DNA from: Candidatus Eiseniibacteriota bacterium | GTDB taxonomy: Bacteria; Orphanbacterota; Orphanbacteria; Orphanbacterales; Orphanbacteraceae | Assembly (NCBI GenBank): GCA_024276995.1 | Contig: JAJRWB010000039.1 | Span: 1-42,139, forward strand | Direction: 5' to 3' | Length of the DNA stretch: 42,139 bases | Made by a program: the position numbers and the translations under genes | Notes under the pieces: model-generated | The model's input: the letters and a program-made list of their open reading frames with translations, nothing else | What the model was told of the DNA's origin: nothing | The model's database searches: none | Part shown: positions 25,347-33,090 of the stretch, piece by piece | Numbering within the stretch: position 1 is the first letter of the stretch | Layout of the letters: each line of letters starts with the position of its first letter

Positions 25347-25364
25347 GCCCCGCCCGGGCGGGGC
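25347..25364. promoter_or_regulatory. perfect 18-bp palindrome abutting the trpS -35 box
   Basis: The sequence GCCCCGCCCGGGCGGGGC equals its own reverse complement and directly abuts the TTGACA box. It lies between the divergent SPOR and trpS genes. It could be an operator or a strong DNA or RNA hairpin; no T tract follows on either strand, so it is not a classical terminator. Confidence 0.5.
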
Positions 25365-25394
25365 TTGACAGCGCCGCGAGAGCCTTGCTACGCT
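25365..25394 (+). promoter_or_regulatory. promoter of trpS
   Basis: A perfect TTGACA (25365-25370) is followed after 18 bases by TACGCT (25389-25394), which has a TG one base upstream (extended -10). The leader is about 50 bases with no clear Shine-Dalgarno sequence; no T-box or attenuator structure was recognised. Confidence 0.55.
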
Positions 25395-25451
25395 GCGGCA
25401 ATTCAAGAAGTCGTGTCACGTCGGTTCGCGAGCTGCGAAAGGGTCCGTTAT

Positions 25452-26426
25452 ATGAGCCGCATCTTCAGCGGGATCCAGCCGAGCGGCGAGCTGACTATCG
25501 GCAACTATCTCGGCGCCATCCGCAACTGGATCGCCTTGATCGAGAAATACGATTCCATTTTCTGCATCGTCGACCTCCACGCACTCACCATACAGTACGA
25601 CCCATCCCGGATGCAAAACCGCATCCGCGCCGCAGCCGCGGCGAACATCGCCGCCGGGCTCGATCCGGAAAAATGCGTTCTTTTCGTCCAGTCCCACGTG
25701 CCCGAGCACACGGAACTCACCTGGTATTTCAACACCGTGACTCCCATGGGGGATCTCGGGCGGATGACCCAGTTCAAGGAGAAATCGCGACAACACCGGG
25801 AAAACATCAACGTCGGTCTTTTCGGATACCCGGTTCTCCAGGCTGCGGACATTCTTCTCTACAAGGCGGACCACGTTCCCGTCGGAGCGGACCAGGTACA
25901 GCATATCGAGCTTTCGAGAGAGGTGGCGCGCAAGTTCAACTCCCGCTTCGGCGAGATCTTCCCCGAGCCGAAGGCGCTTCTTTCGCCGTCACCGCGCATC
26001 ATGGGACTGGACGGCAAGTCGAAGATGTCGAAATCGATGAACAACTATATCGGCCTCGTGGAGGAACCCGAATCGATCCGGAAGAAGCTCGCCACCGCCG
26101 TGACCGACGAAAACCGGAAGAGACGGACCGATCCGGGAAATCCCGAGATCTGCAATCTCTTCACGCTTCACAAGTCGTTTTCCGACGCGGCCGAGGTTGA
26201 GACGATCGACGGGGAATGCAGAAGCGCGGGTATCGGATGTGTGGAGTGCAAGAGAAGGCTCGCCGACAATATGCTGAAGGAACTCGATCCGATCCGGGAG
26301 CGGTACCACGATCTCGAGAAGCGACCCGATGATATCGCGGACATTCTTCGCAGCGGCGCCCGCCACTGCTCGGAGATCGCCGCGAAGACGATGGAAGAGG
26401 TTCGCGACGCCATGGGTCTCGTCTGA
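25452..26426 (+). CDS. trpS: tryptophanyl-tRNA synthetase
   Basis: This 324-residue class I aminoacyl-tRNA synthetase charges tRNA-Trp. The N-terminal nucleotide-binding signature is RIFSGIQPSGELTIGNYLGA (the TIGN form of the HIGH motif), and the second signature is GKSKMSKSMNNYI (KMSKS). Other typical blocks are YPVLQAADILLYKADHVPVGADQVQH and the anticodon-side C-terminus. Length is normal for bacterial TrpRS. ATG 25452 is chosen because it directly precedes the conserved N-terminus; the longer frame upstream covers the promoter. The 3' end adjoins or overlaps the following barrel gene, whose start is unclear. Confidence 0.96.
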   Translation: MSRIFSGIQPSGELTIGNYLGAIRNWIALIEKYDSIFCIVDLHALTIQYDPSRMQNRIRAAAAANIAAGLDPEKCVLFVQSHVPEHTELTWYFNTVTPMGDLGRMTQFKEKSRQHRENINVGLFGYPVLQAADILLYKADHVPVGADQVQHIELSREVARKFNSRFGEIFPEPKALLSPSPRIMGLDGKSKMSKSMNNYIGLVEEPESIRKKLATAVTDENRKRRTDPGNPEICNLFTLHKSFSDAAEVETIDGECRSAGIGCVECKRRLADNMLKELDPIRERYHDLEKRPDDIADILRSGARHCSEIAAKTMEEVRDAMGLV

Positions 26427-26445
26427 AGTACTCCTCCTCCTCCTC

Positions 26446-28479
26446 GTGCCGGCGCTCCTGCTTCCCGTCGCCGCGGCGGGTCGCCAGTCCCGCGTGCTGC
26501 ACACCCCTCCCCCGCCGGCCTCCCCGGGAGAACGGGTCACCATCACCTTCCGCGTCGATGGGGACGATCCGCCGCTGGCGGCCGACGTGCATGTGCGCGT
26601 CGCAGGCGCCGGAGAATATGACGTTCTCGAGGCGACCGCGCGGGGGGAGTTCTTCCGGGCGGAGCTGCCGGCGCTCTACTCGACGCCCCCCGGAATCGAG
26701 TACTGGATTTCCGTGCGCACCGAAAGCGGCGCCGAACTGACCGCGCCGGAACGGAGCGGGCCGGCGCAGCCGTACTTCATCACCGTTTCCGCGAAGGAGG
26801 CGCTCGAGCGGATCGTCATCCTTTCGCCCGAACCGGACGGCCTGGTCGATCCGTCGGAGAGTCCGATTCTCTCCGTCCTCTTCGACCCCCCCCTCGTTCC
26901 GCCCGCGACGGCGACGCTCTTTCTCGACGGAGTCGAGCTGACCGGCGCGGTGGAACTCACACCCGACTATATCCTCTACGAGATGACCGAACCGCTCCGA
27001 CCGGGCGTTCATGAGGCGCTGGTGGTGCTCCACGGTGAAGATCGATCGACCGTGGAAAAGCGCTGGTCGTTCCACTACGGCGAGATTTCACCGCAAGGCG
27101 CGCTCGACCTGTCGGGGAGGATGGAGGCGGGGTGGGCATCGGCCGTCACCGCCTCGGTCCGCGGGGAACCGTACGTGCCGTACGAGGAAACGTCGTCTCT
27201 TCGATTCGACCTGTATGCCGGGGGAGAATGGGCGAACCGTTCGATCTACATCGCCGCCTCCCGCGATCCGATCTACGACGAGGAGGTGCGCTTCACCGGC
27301 AGGATCAGCTCCGAGCGTTTCTCCCTCGAGGTGGGCGACATCTACCCGTCGTTCAGCGAACTCACCGTGTCGTGGCTCTCCGGCGAGGGGGCGATCCTCA
27401 CCACGGAGGGAGGCGCGCTGCGAAACGAGATCTTCGCCGTCCGCACGTTGAACGCCGATACGACGGGCGGCTTCGGTACGTATTCGCAGTTCATCGCCGG
27501 CGAGAGGCTCCGCTTCGAACGGGGACGATGGACCGCCGCCGCCCAAGGCGCATATTGATGGGAGAGGGAAGGGTCGGTGCCGGAGGATCTCCGGTTTCTC
27601 GTCCCGGTGCGCAACCTGGTGACCACCGTCTCGGCCGGGGCGGCGCTCGGGCGGGGGATGCGATTCGACATCGAAGGGGGGATGAACGACACGCAAGGAG
27701 ACGACACCACGCGAGCGGGCGGCTTCCGGGGGATCCTCACCCTCGCCGACCGCGCCGATCGGCGCCTCCTCCTCGAATACCACGCGTACGATCCCGACTT
27801 CTTCCCCGTCGGAAGCCCGACGGTGGACGGCGGGGAAAGGGGGGTGGTGATCGACGGGTCGATCCGTCCCGTGAAAGCGCTGCACCAGTCGGCGAAGCTG
27901 GAGGTCTATCGCGACGTGCAGTCGTCGCAGGATCTCGAAAGCGATTCGTACATCGTGCAGTTCTACGGCCGTACCGACGTGGAGGGGAAGGCGGGCGGCG
28001 CCTCGTGGAACCCCTACTTCCTCTTCCGGATCTACGACATACCGTACCAAATCGACCGGTACACCAGCCGATATGGTACGGCGGGACTCTTCGCCAGGCG
28101 CGGGGAACACACCCTGTCGCTGAGCGCCACCCGCTCGACGACCCGTTCTTCGAGCAACACCGACTCATGGACCGCCGCCGTCTACGCCACCGGGAGCGTC
28201 GGCGGAGGCCGATTCAGCTGGAAGGCGGGAGAACAGTACTCCCGCACCGTCGTCGAGGGGGAGACCGAGGTGGTGGCGGCCGATTCCGGCGCGGTTCTTG
28301 ATATGATAGAAGGCAGACTGTCGGAGGAAGAGCGATGGACGTTTTCGGCCGACCTGGCACTGAAGCTCTTCGGGTTCGAATGGCGGAGCGAGTACGAGAG
28401 AATCGACGAGGAGGACCGTGTGGAGAATACGCACTTCACACAGCATCTTCTATCGCTCGTCATGGGGGTGTATTTCTGA
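26446..28479 (+). pseudogene. outer-membrane beta-barrel protein gene interrupted by one in-frame TGA
   Basis: A continuous coding frame of about 678 codons is broken once, by TGA at 27556-27558. Before the stop: a hydrophobic leader, Ig-like domains (GERVTITFRVDGDDPP, PGIEYWISVRTES; about residues 20-210), then alternating hydrophobic/polar strands as in outer-membrane barrels. After the stop the same frame continues with more barrel strands (SAGAALGRGMRFDIEGG, TWTAAVYATGSVGGGRFSW-like segments) and ends VENTHFTQHLLSLVMGVYF, with a terminal Phe as is common in barrels. No ATG suits the start: GTG 26446 cuts into the hydrophobic leader, and ATG 26329 lies deep inside trpS. It may be a nonsense mutation, a sequencing error, or read-through. 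The last codon overlaps the next gene's start (TGATG). Confidence 0.7.
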
Positions 28480-29999
28480 TGGGCCGTATTCTTTCCACCG
28501 CGGCCATGGTGGTTCTCCTTGCCGGTGGGGTGAGCGGAGAAGGACCGCGACGCGTCGCGGTGACCCCATCCCGAGCGAACGTCGAGCCGGGCGGATCGAT
28601 CGCCTTCTCCGTTCGTTCCCCCGAAGGGGTGAGCGACGCCGGCACGCTTTTCGAATGGAGGGTGATCCCGGCCTGGCTCGGCTCGATCGACGGCGGTGGG
28701 CTGTTCATCGCCGGGGATCGTCCGGGGCGGGGAATCGTCCGCGTGACTATCACCGGCGGCGAAACGCCGTACGTGGGGCACGCTTTCATCCGGGTCGGTT
28801 CGGGGAACGGCTCCCTCCCGCGTCTTCGCATCGTTCCGGGAAGGGTCACCACCGCGACGGGTGAGACGGTGACCCTCCGCGCGCTCGTGGAAAACGGCGA
28901 TGAAAGCGCGCAGGTGAAGTGGACCGTCCGCCCGGCGTGGCTCGGAACGATCACCCCCGGCGGTCTTTTCCGCGCCGGGCAGCGGCCGGGGAACGGAACG
29001 ATCCTCGCCGTGCTCGATGACCGAAACGGGTCGGACGCCGGACACGCGCGCCTCACGGTGGTCGCTTCGCACGCCGGCCTCGAGCCCGCCGTGCGCCCCC
29101 GAACGGTGGAGATCCCGGCGGGAGAACGGGTCCGTTTCACCGTGGAGGGGATTCCCGCCGACACGCCGGTCGAATGGAGCGCTCAACCGGCCACCATCGG
29201 GACGATCACGCCCGACGGGCTGTTCACGGCGAACGAGGTGATCGCCGACGTGGCGAGCGGGGAACCGCTCGTCCGCGAGGGACGGGTCATCGCGTCGGCG
29301 AAATCCCCCTCCGGGCGATGGAGCGGCGCGGCGCGGGTGATCGTGGGGGGACGGGAGAGGTCGACCCGTCTCGTCATCGAGCCGCCTGCGCTTCTGGTGA
29401 CCCGGAGCGTGGACGGTCTCGGCGCGAACGCCGCATTCGGCGCTCTCCACGCCCGCACGGTGGGACCGAACGGCATCGACGCCCCGATCGTCCACTGGCG
29501 GATCGAAGGATCGCCCCTCCTACGAGTATTCCCGAAAACAGGAGCCTCCACGAGGGTGCTCCTCGATCTTCCCGGAAAGAGCGCCGCCGACGTGAAGCTC
29601 GAAGCGGTCGTGGTGGCGGAGATCATTCTCGAGAACGGCGCGAGAATCGGCGCGAAGGCACCGGTCCGGATCGTGGTCACCGGGCTCGGCATCGTCCTCG
29701 ACGTTTTTCCCCGGAAACTCGACCTCCGCGTGGGGGAAACAGCGCCTCTCGATCTGCGGGCGACCACTCTCGACGGCAGGCGGATCGGCGACGATCTGCT
29801 TCACGTGGAGAGCGGGTTCGACGGGAAGGCCCTCGGCGTCCTCGACCCCGCTTCGGGAGAGTTCCACGCCACCCGGGCGGGAAGAAACACGCTACGCATC
29901 CGCGCGGCGCTTAAGGGAGCCCCGTCGGTGCATGCGGAAACGTCGGTCGATATCGTCGTTCGACCGGGAAACACCGACATCGGCAACGAGCAACAATAG
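28479..29999 (+). CDS. secreted Ig-like (Big-type) repeat protein
   Basis: This is a 506-residue exported protein starting at ATG 28479, which overlaps the stop of the barrel gene (TGATG). The signal peptide spans residues 1 to about 21 (ending GGVSG). Three bacterial-Ig-like modules carry one recurring pattern: W-x(3)-PAWLG-S/T-I-x(3)-GLF-x-AG-x-x-PG-x-G (WRVIPAWLGSIDGGGLFIAG, WTVRPAWLGTITPGGLFRAG, WSAQPATIGTITPDGLFTAN). Two or three more divergent Ig-like modules follow (about residues 300-495). No membrane anchor and no FlgD tail are visible. Tight coupling to the barrel gene suggests that the two proteins form a periplasmic or surface assembly, which is inference. Confidence 0.8.
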   Translation: MGRILSTAAMVVLLAGGVSGEGPRRVAVTPSRANVEPGGSIAFSVRSPEGVSDAGTLFEWRVIPAWLGSIDGGGLFIAGDRPGRGIVRVTITGGETPYVGHAFIRVGSGNGSLPRLRIVPGRVTTATGETVTLRALVENGDESAQVKWTVRPAWLGTITPGGLFRAGQRPGNGTILAVLDDRNGSDAGHARLTVVASHAGLEPAVRPRTVEIPAGERVRFTVEGIPADTPVEWSAQPATIGTITPDGLFTANEVIADVASGEPLVREGRVIASAKSPSGRWSGAARVIVGGRERSTRLVIEPPALLVTRSVDGLGANAAFGALHARTVGPNGIDAPIVHWRIEGSPLLRVFPKTGASTRVLLDLPGKSAADVKLEAVVVAEIILENGARIGAKAPVRIVVTGLGIVLDVFPRKLDLRVGETAPLDLRATTLDGRRIGDDLLHVESGFDGKALGVLDPASGEFHATRAGRNTLRIRAALKGAPSVHAETSVDIVVRPGNTDIGNEQQ

Positions 30000-30011
30000 G
30001 GTCGGAGAAGC

Positions 30012-30350
30012 CTACTCGAAACTCGCCACCGCGTCCTCTTCGTGATAGTAGCTGTCTAACACGGTGAGCAGCTTCGTCACCATGAGGACGCTCTTCACTC
30101 GATCCTTCACGTTAAGAAGTTTCAGCGTTCCACCGGCGTTTCGAAACGAGGTGAATCCGCCTACCAGCAATCCCACACCGGTGGAATTCATCCAGGGAAC
30201 GCCGCTCAGGTCGAGAAGGAGTTTCCGGTGTCCTTTCTCGATCAGCTCGGCGATCTTATTCCGGAAAAGCTCCGCATCCGGCCCACCCTGCACATCCCCC
30301 GAGATCTCCAGAATCACCACGTCCCCGTTCATCCGTTCCTTCATCTTCAT
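30012..30350 (-). CDS. STAS-domain anti-sigma-factor antagonist
   Basis: This 112-residue single-domain protein belongs to the SpoIIAA/RsbV family. Hallmarks are VVILEISGDVQGGPDAELF at the N-terminus and LLLDLSGVPWMNSTGVGLLVGG, whose Ser56 is the residue normally phosphorylated by a partner kinase. The unphosphorylated form binds and neutralises an anti-sigma factor or acts as a phospho-switch. No anti-sigma kinase or sigma factor lies in the window. It sits 28 bases downstream of dsbD, probably the last gene of the ptsN-tnaA-M48-dsbD unit, and its 3' end is 12 bases from the convergent Ig-repeat gene. Confidence 0.9.
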   Translation of the reverse strand: MKMKERMNGDVVILEISGDVQGGPDAELFRNKIAELIEKGHRKLLLDLSGVPWMNSTGVGLLVGGFTSFRNAGGTLKLLNVKDRVKSVLMVTKLLTVLDSYYHEEDAVASFE

Positions 30351-30378
30351 CGGTATCGCTCCTCGTCGTCGAGGCCGT

Positions 30379-32238
30379 TCACCGCACGGCCCGCATGATC
30401 TCCAGATACGGCTCCGGTTCGATGAAACCGGTGACCGTCAAATCTTCCCTCACGTTCCCCGCCGAATCGATCCAGACGATCCACGGCAGGCCTCGGATCC
30501 CGTACTTCTCCTTCAACGCCTTGACGGCGTCGGTCGATCGCGTACAGTCGACCTGGATCGAAATGAAGCGCCGGCTTTCCTCGATCACCCGCGGCGCCGT
30601 GTATGTCTTGTGTTCGAGTTCCCGGCATGCGGCGCACCACTCGGCGCCGAAATCGATCATCACCGGTTTTCCCTCCTCCGCGGCGCGCGCCATGCCGGTG
30701 TCGTAATCGCGGATCCAATCGATCGCCGCGGCGGCGGCGGGCGCCGAGGATCGATTCGGCGCGACGGGAAGATGGAGGAGGGGAAGGACGACGGCGCCGA
30801 GGAAGAGGATCGCGCCGGCACCGCCCACGAGCGCGGCGATCGACTTGCGGATTCGGTGTGCGGCGGTCGCCCCGGGAGCGAGAGGATCAAATAGGCCGAG
30901 CGTGGTGGCGGCGGTGAACAGGAGAAGCAGACCGAGAACGGGCAGGAATATCCCTTCCGGAAGGAGAGGCCTCGCGAAATAGAGCGCCACGCCGAGGAGA
31001 AGCCAACCGAAGAATTTCTTCACGTTCTCCATCCACGTACCCGCCCCCGGGAGGGCCGTAAGAAGCCCGGAGAAAGTCCCGATCACCAGGAAAATCACGC
31101 CGATTCCCATGGCAAGGGTGAACAGGAGGGTGAAGCCGAACAGCTTCGACCCGGTCTGGGCGATGTAGACGAGAAGGCCGACGAGCACCGGCCCGACGCA
31201 CGGGGAGGCGACGAGTCCCGCGACGATGCCCATCAGGAAGATACCGATCCCCCCTCCTCCCCTGCCGCCGCCCACGCGGTTGAGGCGCGTCGCCACCGAC
31301 GAGGGAATCTGGAGCTCGTACGCCCCGAACATGCCGATGGCGAGGGTTACGAAGATCGCCACCAACGCGAGGATGAACGCTGTGCTCTGGAAAAGAGAAC
31401 CGAACAGGCTCCCCGTGCTCGCCGCGAAGAGACCGAGCACCGCGTAGGTGAGCGCCATGCCGATTACATAAAGGAGAGAGAGGAAGAATCCTCTCGCCGG
31501 GTTCTTCTCTCCCCTGGCACCGATCACCGAGAGGGTGATCGGGATCATCGGGAAGACGCACGGCGTGAACGAGAGGAGAATACCGGAGAAAAAGACGGCG
31601 ACGTAGGTGAGGAAGAGCCCCCGGGTGCGGATCCTCTCCGCCACGTCGAACGAGCCGCCCGACGCTCCCGGCGTCGCCGCGTCGATCCGCGCCGCGCTCT
31701 TCACGTCCTCCCCGGCGGGAGGGCTCCCCCCGGAGGCGATCGCCTCCCCCCTGCTCCAGGGCACCGATAGGCGTACTTCCTCGGGAAAATAGCAGAACTC
31801 CGAGGTGCATCCTTGGAACATCACCACCGCGCGGGCGCTGTCGGGGAGCGTCACACCCTCTTTCCGCTCGAGAAGGAGCGTGGCACTCATCGTGTGTTCG
31901 TAGATTTCCGTTTTCGTTTCGAGAAAAGGATCGAACTTCACTTTTCCCCCGGGAAGACGGATCTCTCCGATCGACAGCGCGAGGGTGTCCACGAGGGCGA
32001 AATCGATCTTGTCCTTGTATAGATAGTGGCCCGGCGGGACGTTGAAGGTCACCTCCAGGCGCGCGGCGCCTCCTTCATCGGCGACGGCGCGGAAATCGAG
32101 GGCGAAAGGACTCTCCTGCGCGGCCGCCGGAAGAGCGCCGAGAAACACCGCGGCAAGCACCGCCGGCGCGATGATACGGTTCCGTCTGATCGTCTCCGCT
32201 CCTTTCCTCCGGTTTCCCCCATTCACACCGGCGGCCAT
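30379..32238 (-). CDS. dsbD: thiol:disulfide interchange protein DsbD
   Basis: This is a 619-residue protein with the full three-part DsbD layout. A periplasmic alpha domain (about residues 40-170) has the pair CTSEFCYFPEEV. A transmembrane domain (about 200-480) has eight segments and the reactive cysteines in FTPCVFPMIP and ASPCVGPVLVG. A C-terminal thioredoxin domain has FGAEWCAACRELEH (CxxC) and GLPWIVWID (cis-Pro). It carries electrons from cytoplasmic thioredoxin to periplasmic partners. The annotated ATG at 32238 gives an unusually long 20-residue lead before the signal sequence. A strong AAAGGAG stands eight bases before an in-frame ATC that would give a classic signal peptide (RRNR then a hydrophobic run). 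Gap to the upstream M48 gene is 33 bases. Confidence 0.92.
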   Translation of the reverse strand: MAAGVNGGNRRKGAETIRRNRIIAPAVLAAVFLGALPAAAQESPFALDFRAVADEGGAARLEVTFNVPPGHYLYKDKIDFALVDTLALSIGEIRLPGGKVKFDPFLETKTEIYEHTMSATLLLERKEGVTLPDSARAVVMFQGCTSEFCYFPEEVRLSVPWSRGEAIASGGSPPAGEDVKSAARIDAATPGASGGSFDVAERIRTRGLFLTYVAVFFSGILLSFTPCVFPMIPITLSVIGARGEKNPARGFFLSLLYVIGMALTYAVLGLFAASTGSLFGSLFQSTAFILALVAIFVTLAIGMFGAYELQIPSSVATRLNRVGGGRGGGGIGIFLMGIVAGLVASPCVGPVLVGLLVYIAQTGSKLFGFTLLFTLAMGIGVIFLVIGTFSGLLTALPGAGTWMENVKKFFGWLLLGVALYFARPLLPEGIFLPVLGLLLLFTAATTLGLFDPLAPGATAAHRIRKSIAALVGGAGAILFLGAVVLPLLHLPVAPNRSSAPAAAAAIDWIRDYDTGMARAAEEGKPVMIDFGAEWCAACRELEHKTYTAPRVIEESRRFISIQVDCTRSTDAVKALKEKYGIRGLPWIVWIDSAGNVREDLTVTGFIEPEPYLEIMRAVR

Positions 32239-32271
32239 GATCCGTTCCCGTCGCGAGGAAATCCCGCTCCC

Positions 32272-33090
32272 TTACGAACCGCCCCTCAAGGGAGGAAGTC
32301 TCTTCCGGATCGCGTGGAACCGTTCGGAGTCTGTGGTGAGACCGGCTTTCGGCGGCAACCCTCCGGCGTAGCGGTTCGCGTTGTCGATCCGCTCTTTCGT
32401 CGGCGGGTGGGTGGAAAAGAACTGCTCCACACCGCTCGTTTCTCTCCCTCCCTCGAGTTCGAGGAGCTTGCCGAAGAAAGAGGCCATCCCGGACGGGTCG
32501 ATGCCGGCGCGGTACGTCTCATCGATGCCGAGCCGGTCCGCCTCGCGCTCCATGTCACGGCCGTACTTGAGCAGCGTTCCGGTGGCGACCAGGTTCGCCA
32601 CCATCTCGCTCACCATACCGGGATTCTCACCGAGCGCCATACCGAGCAGCGCGGAGAGACCGATCCGCCCCGTCATCTGCCGGGCGCCGTGCTTCCCCAC
32701 GATGTGACCGATCTCGTGACCCATCACCGCGGCGAGTTCCGCTTCGTTCTCCGCCGACAAGATCAATCCTCGATTCACATAGAGCCATCCCCCCGGCAGC
32801 GCGAAGGCGTTCACATCGTCGGTATCGACGACCTTCACATGGTATTCGATCTCCGTTCTGTCGGAGTGGGCCGCCAGGAGCTGGCCGAGAGAGTCGATGT
32901 ACGACTGCACCTCGACGTCATCGTACATCTTCATTTCCTTCTCCACTTCGCCCGAGAACTGCCTGCCCAGGGCGACCTCCTGCTCGGTGGAGATGATATT
33001 GATTTGCGACACCGCGGCGCAGTGAAGGGAGAAGAGGACCACGGGGAAGAGGAGCGCCCCGCCGCACCGGGATAACGGCAAACTAGCCAT
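32272..33090 (-). CDS. M48-family periplasmic metallopeptidase (BepA/LoiP-like)
   Basis: This is a 272-residue zinc peptidase. The N-terminal hydrophobic segment ends at LFSLHC24, which could be a poor lipobox or simply a signal peptide. Next is the family start block IISTEQEVALGRQFSGEVEKE. The catalytic motif is AVMGHEIGHIVGKHGARQ (HExxH), and the third ligand lies in KYGRDMEREADRLGIDETYRAG. The protein ends with the STHPPTKERIDNANRYA block usual in this family. Relatives clear misassembled outer-membrane proteins. It overlaps the tryptophanase gene by eight bases. Co-transcription with dsbD fits a periplasmic quality-control role. Confidence 0.9.
   Translation of the reverse strand: MASLPLSRCGGALLFPVVLFSLHCAAVSQINIISTEQEVALGRQFSGEVEKEMKMYDDVEVQSYIDSLGQLLAAHSDRTEIEYHVKVVDTDDVNAFALPGGWLYVNRGLILSAENEAELAAVMGHEIGHIVGKHGARQMTGRIGLSALLGMALGENPGMVSEMVANLVATGTLLKYGRDMEREADRLGIDETYRAGIDPSGMASFFGKLLELEGGRETSGVEQFFSTHPPTKERIDNANRYAGGLPPKAGLTTDSERFHAIRKRLPPLRGGS

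Noticed and set aside
27556-27558. TGA read as tryptophan or selenocysteine
   Set aside because: TGA ends many intact genes here (including the ATGA overlaps), so reassignment is excluded. No selenoprotein family context or nearby insertion-element hairpin was evident.
27577-28479. An independent 300-codon gene starting at GTG 27577
   Set aside because: It continues the barrel gene in the same frame after a single TGA, has no signal peptide, and begins mid-barrel. A purine-rich run before the GTG keeps restart possible but less likely.
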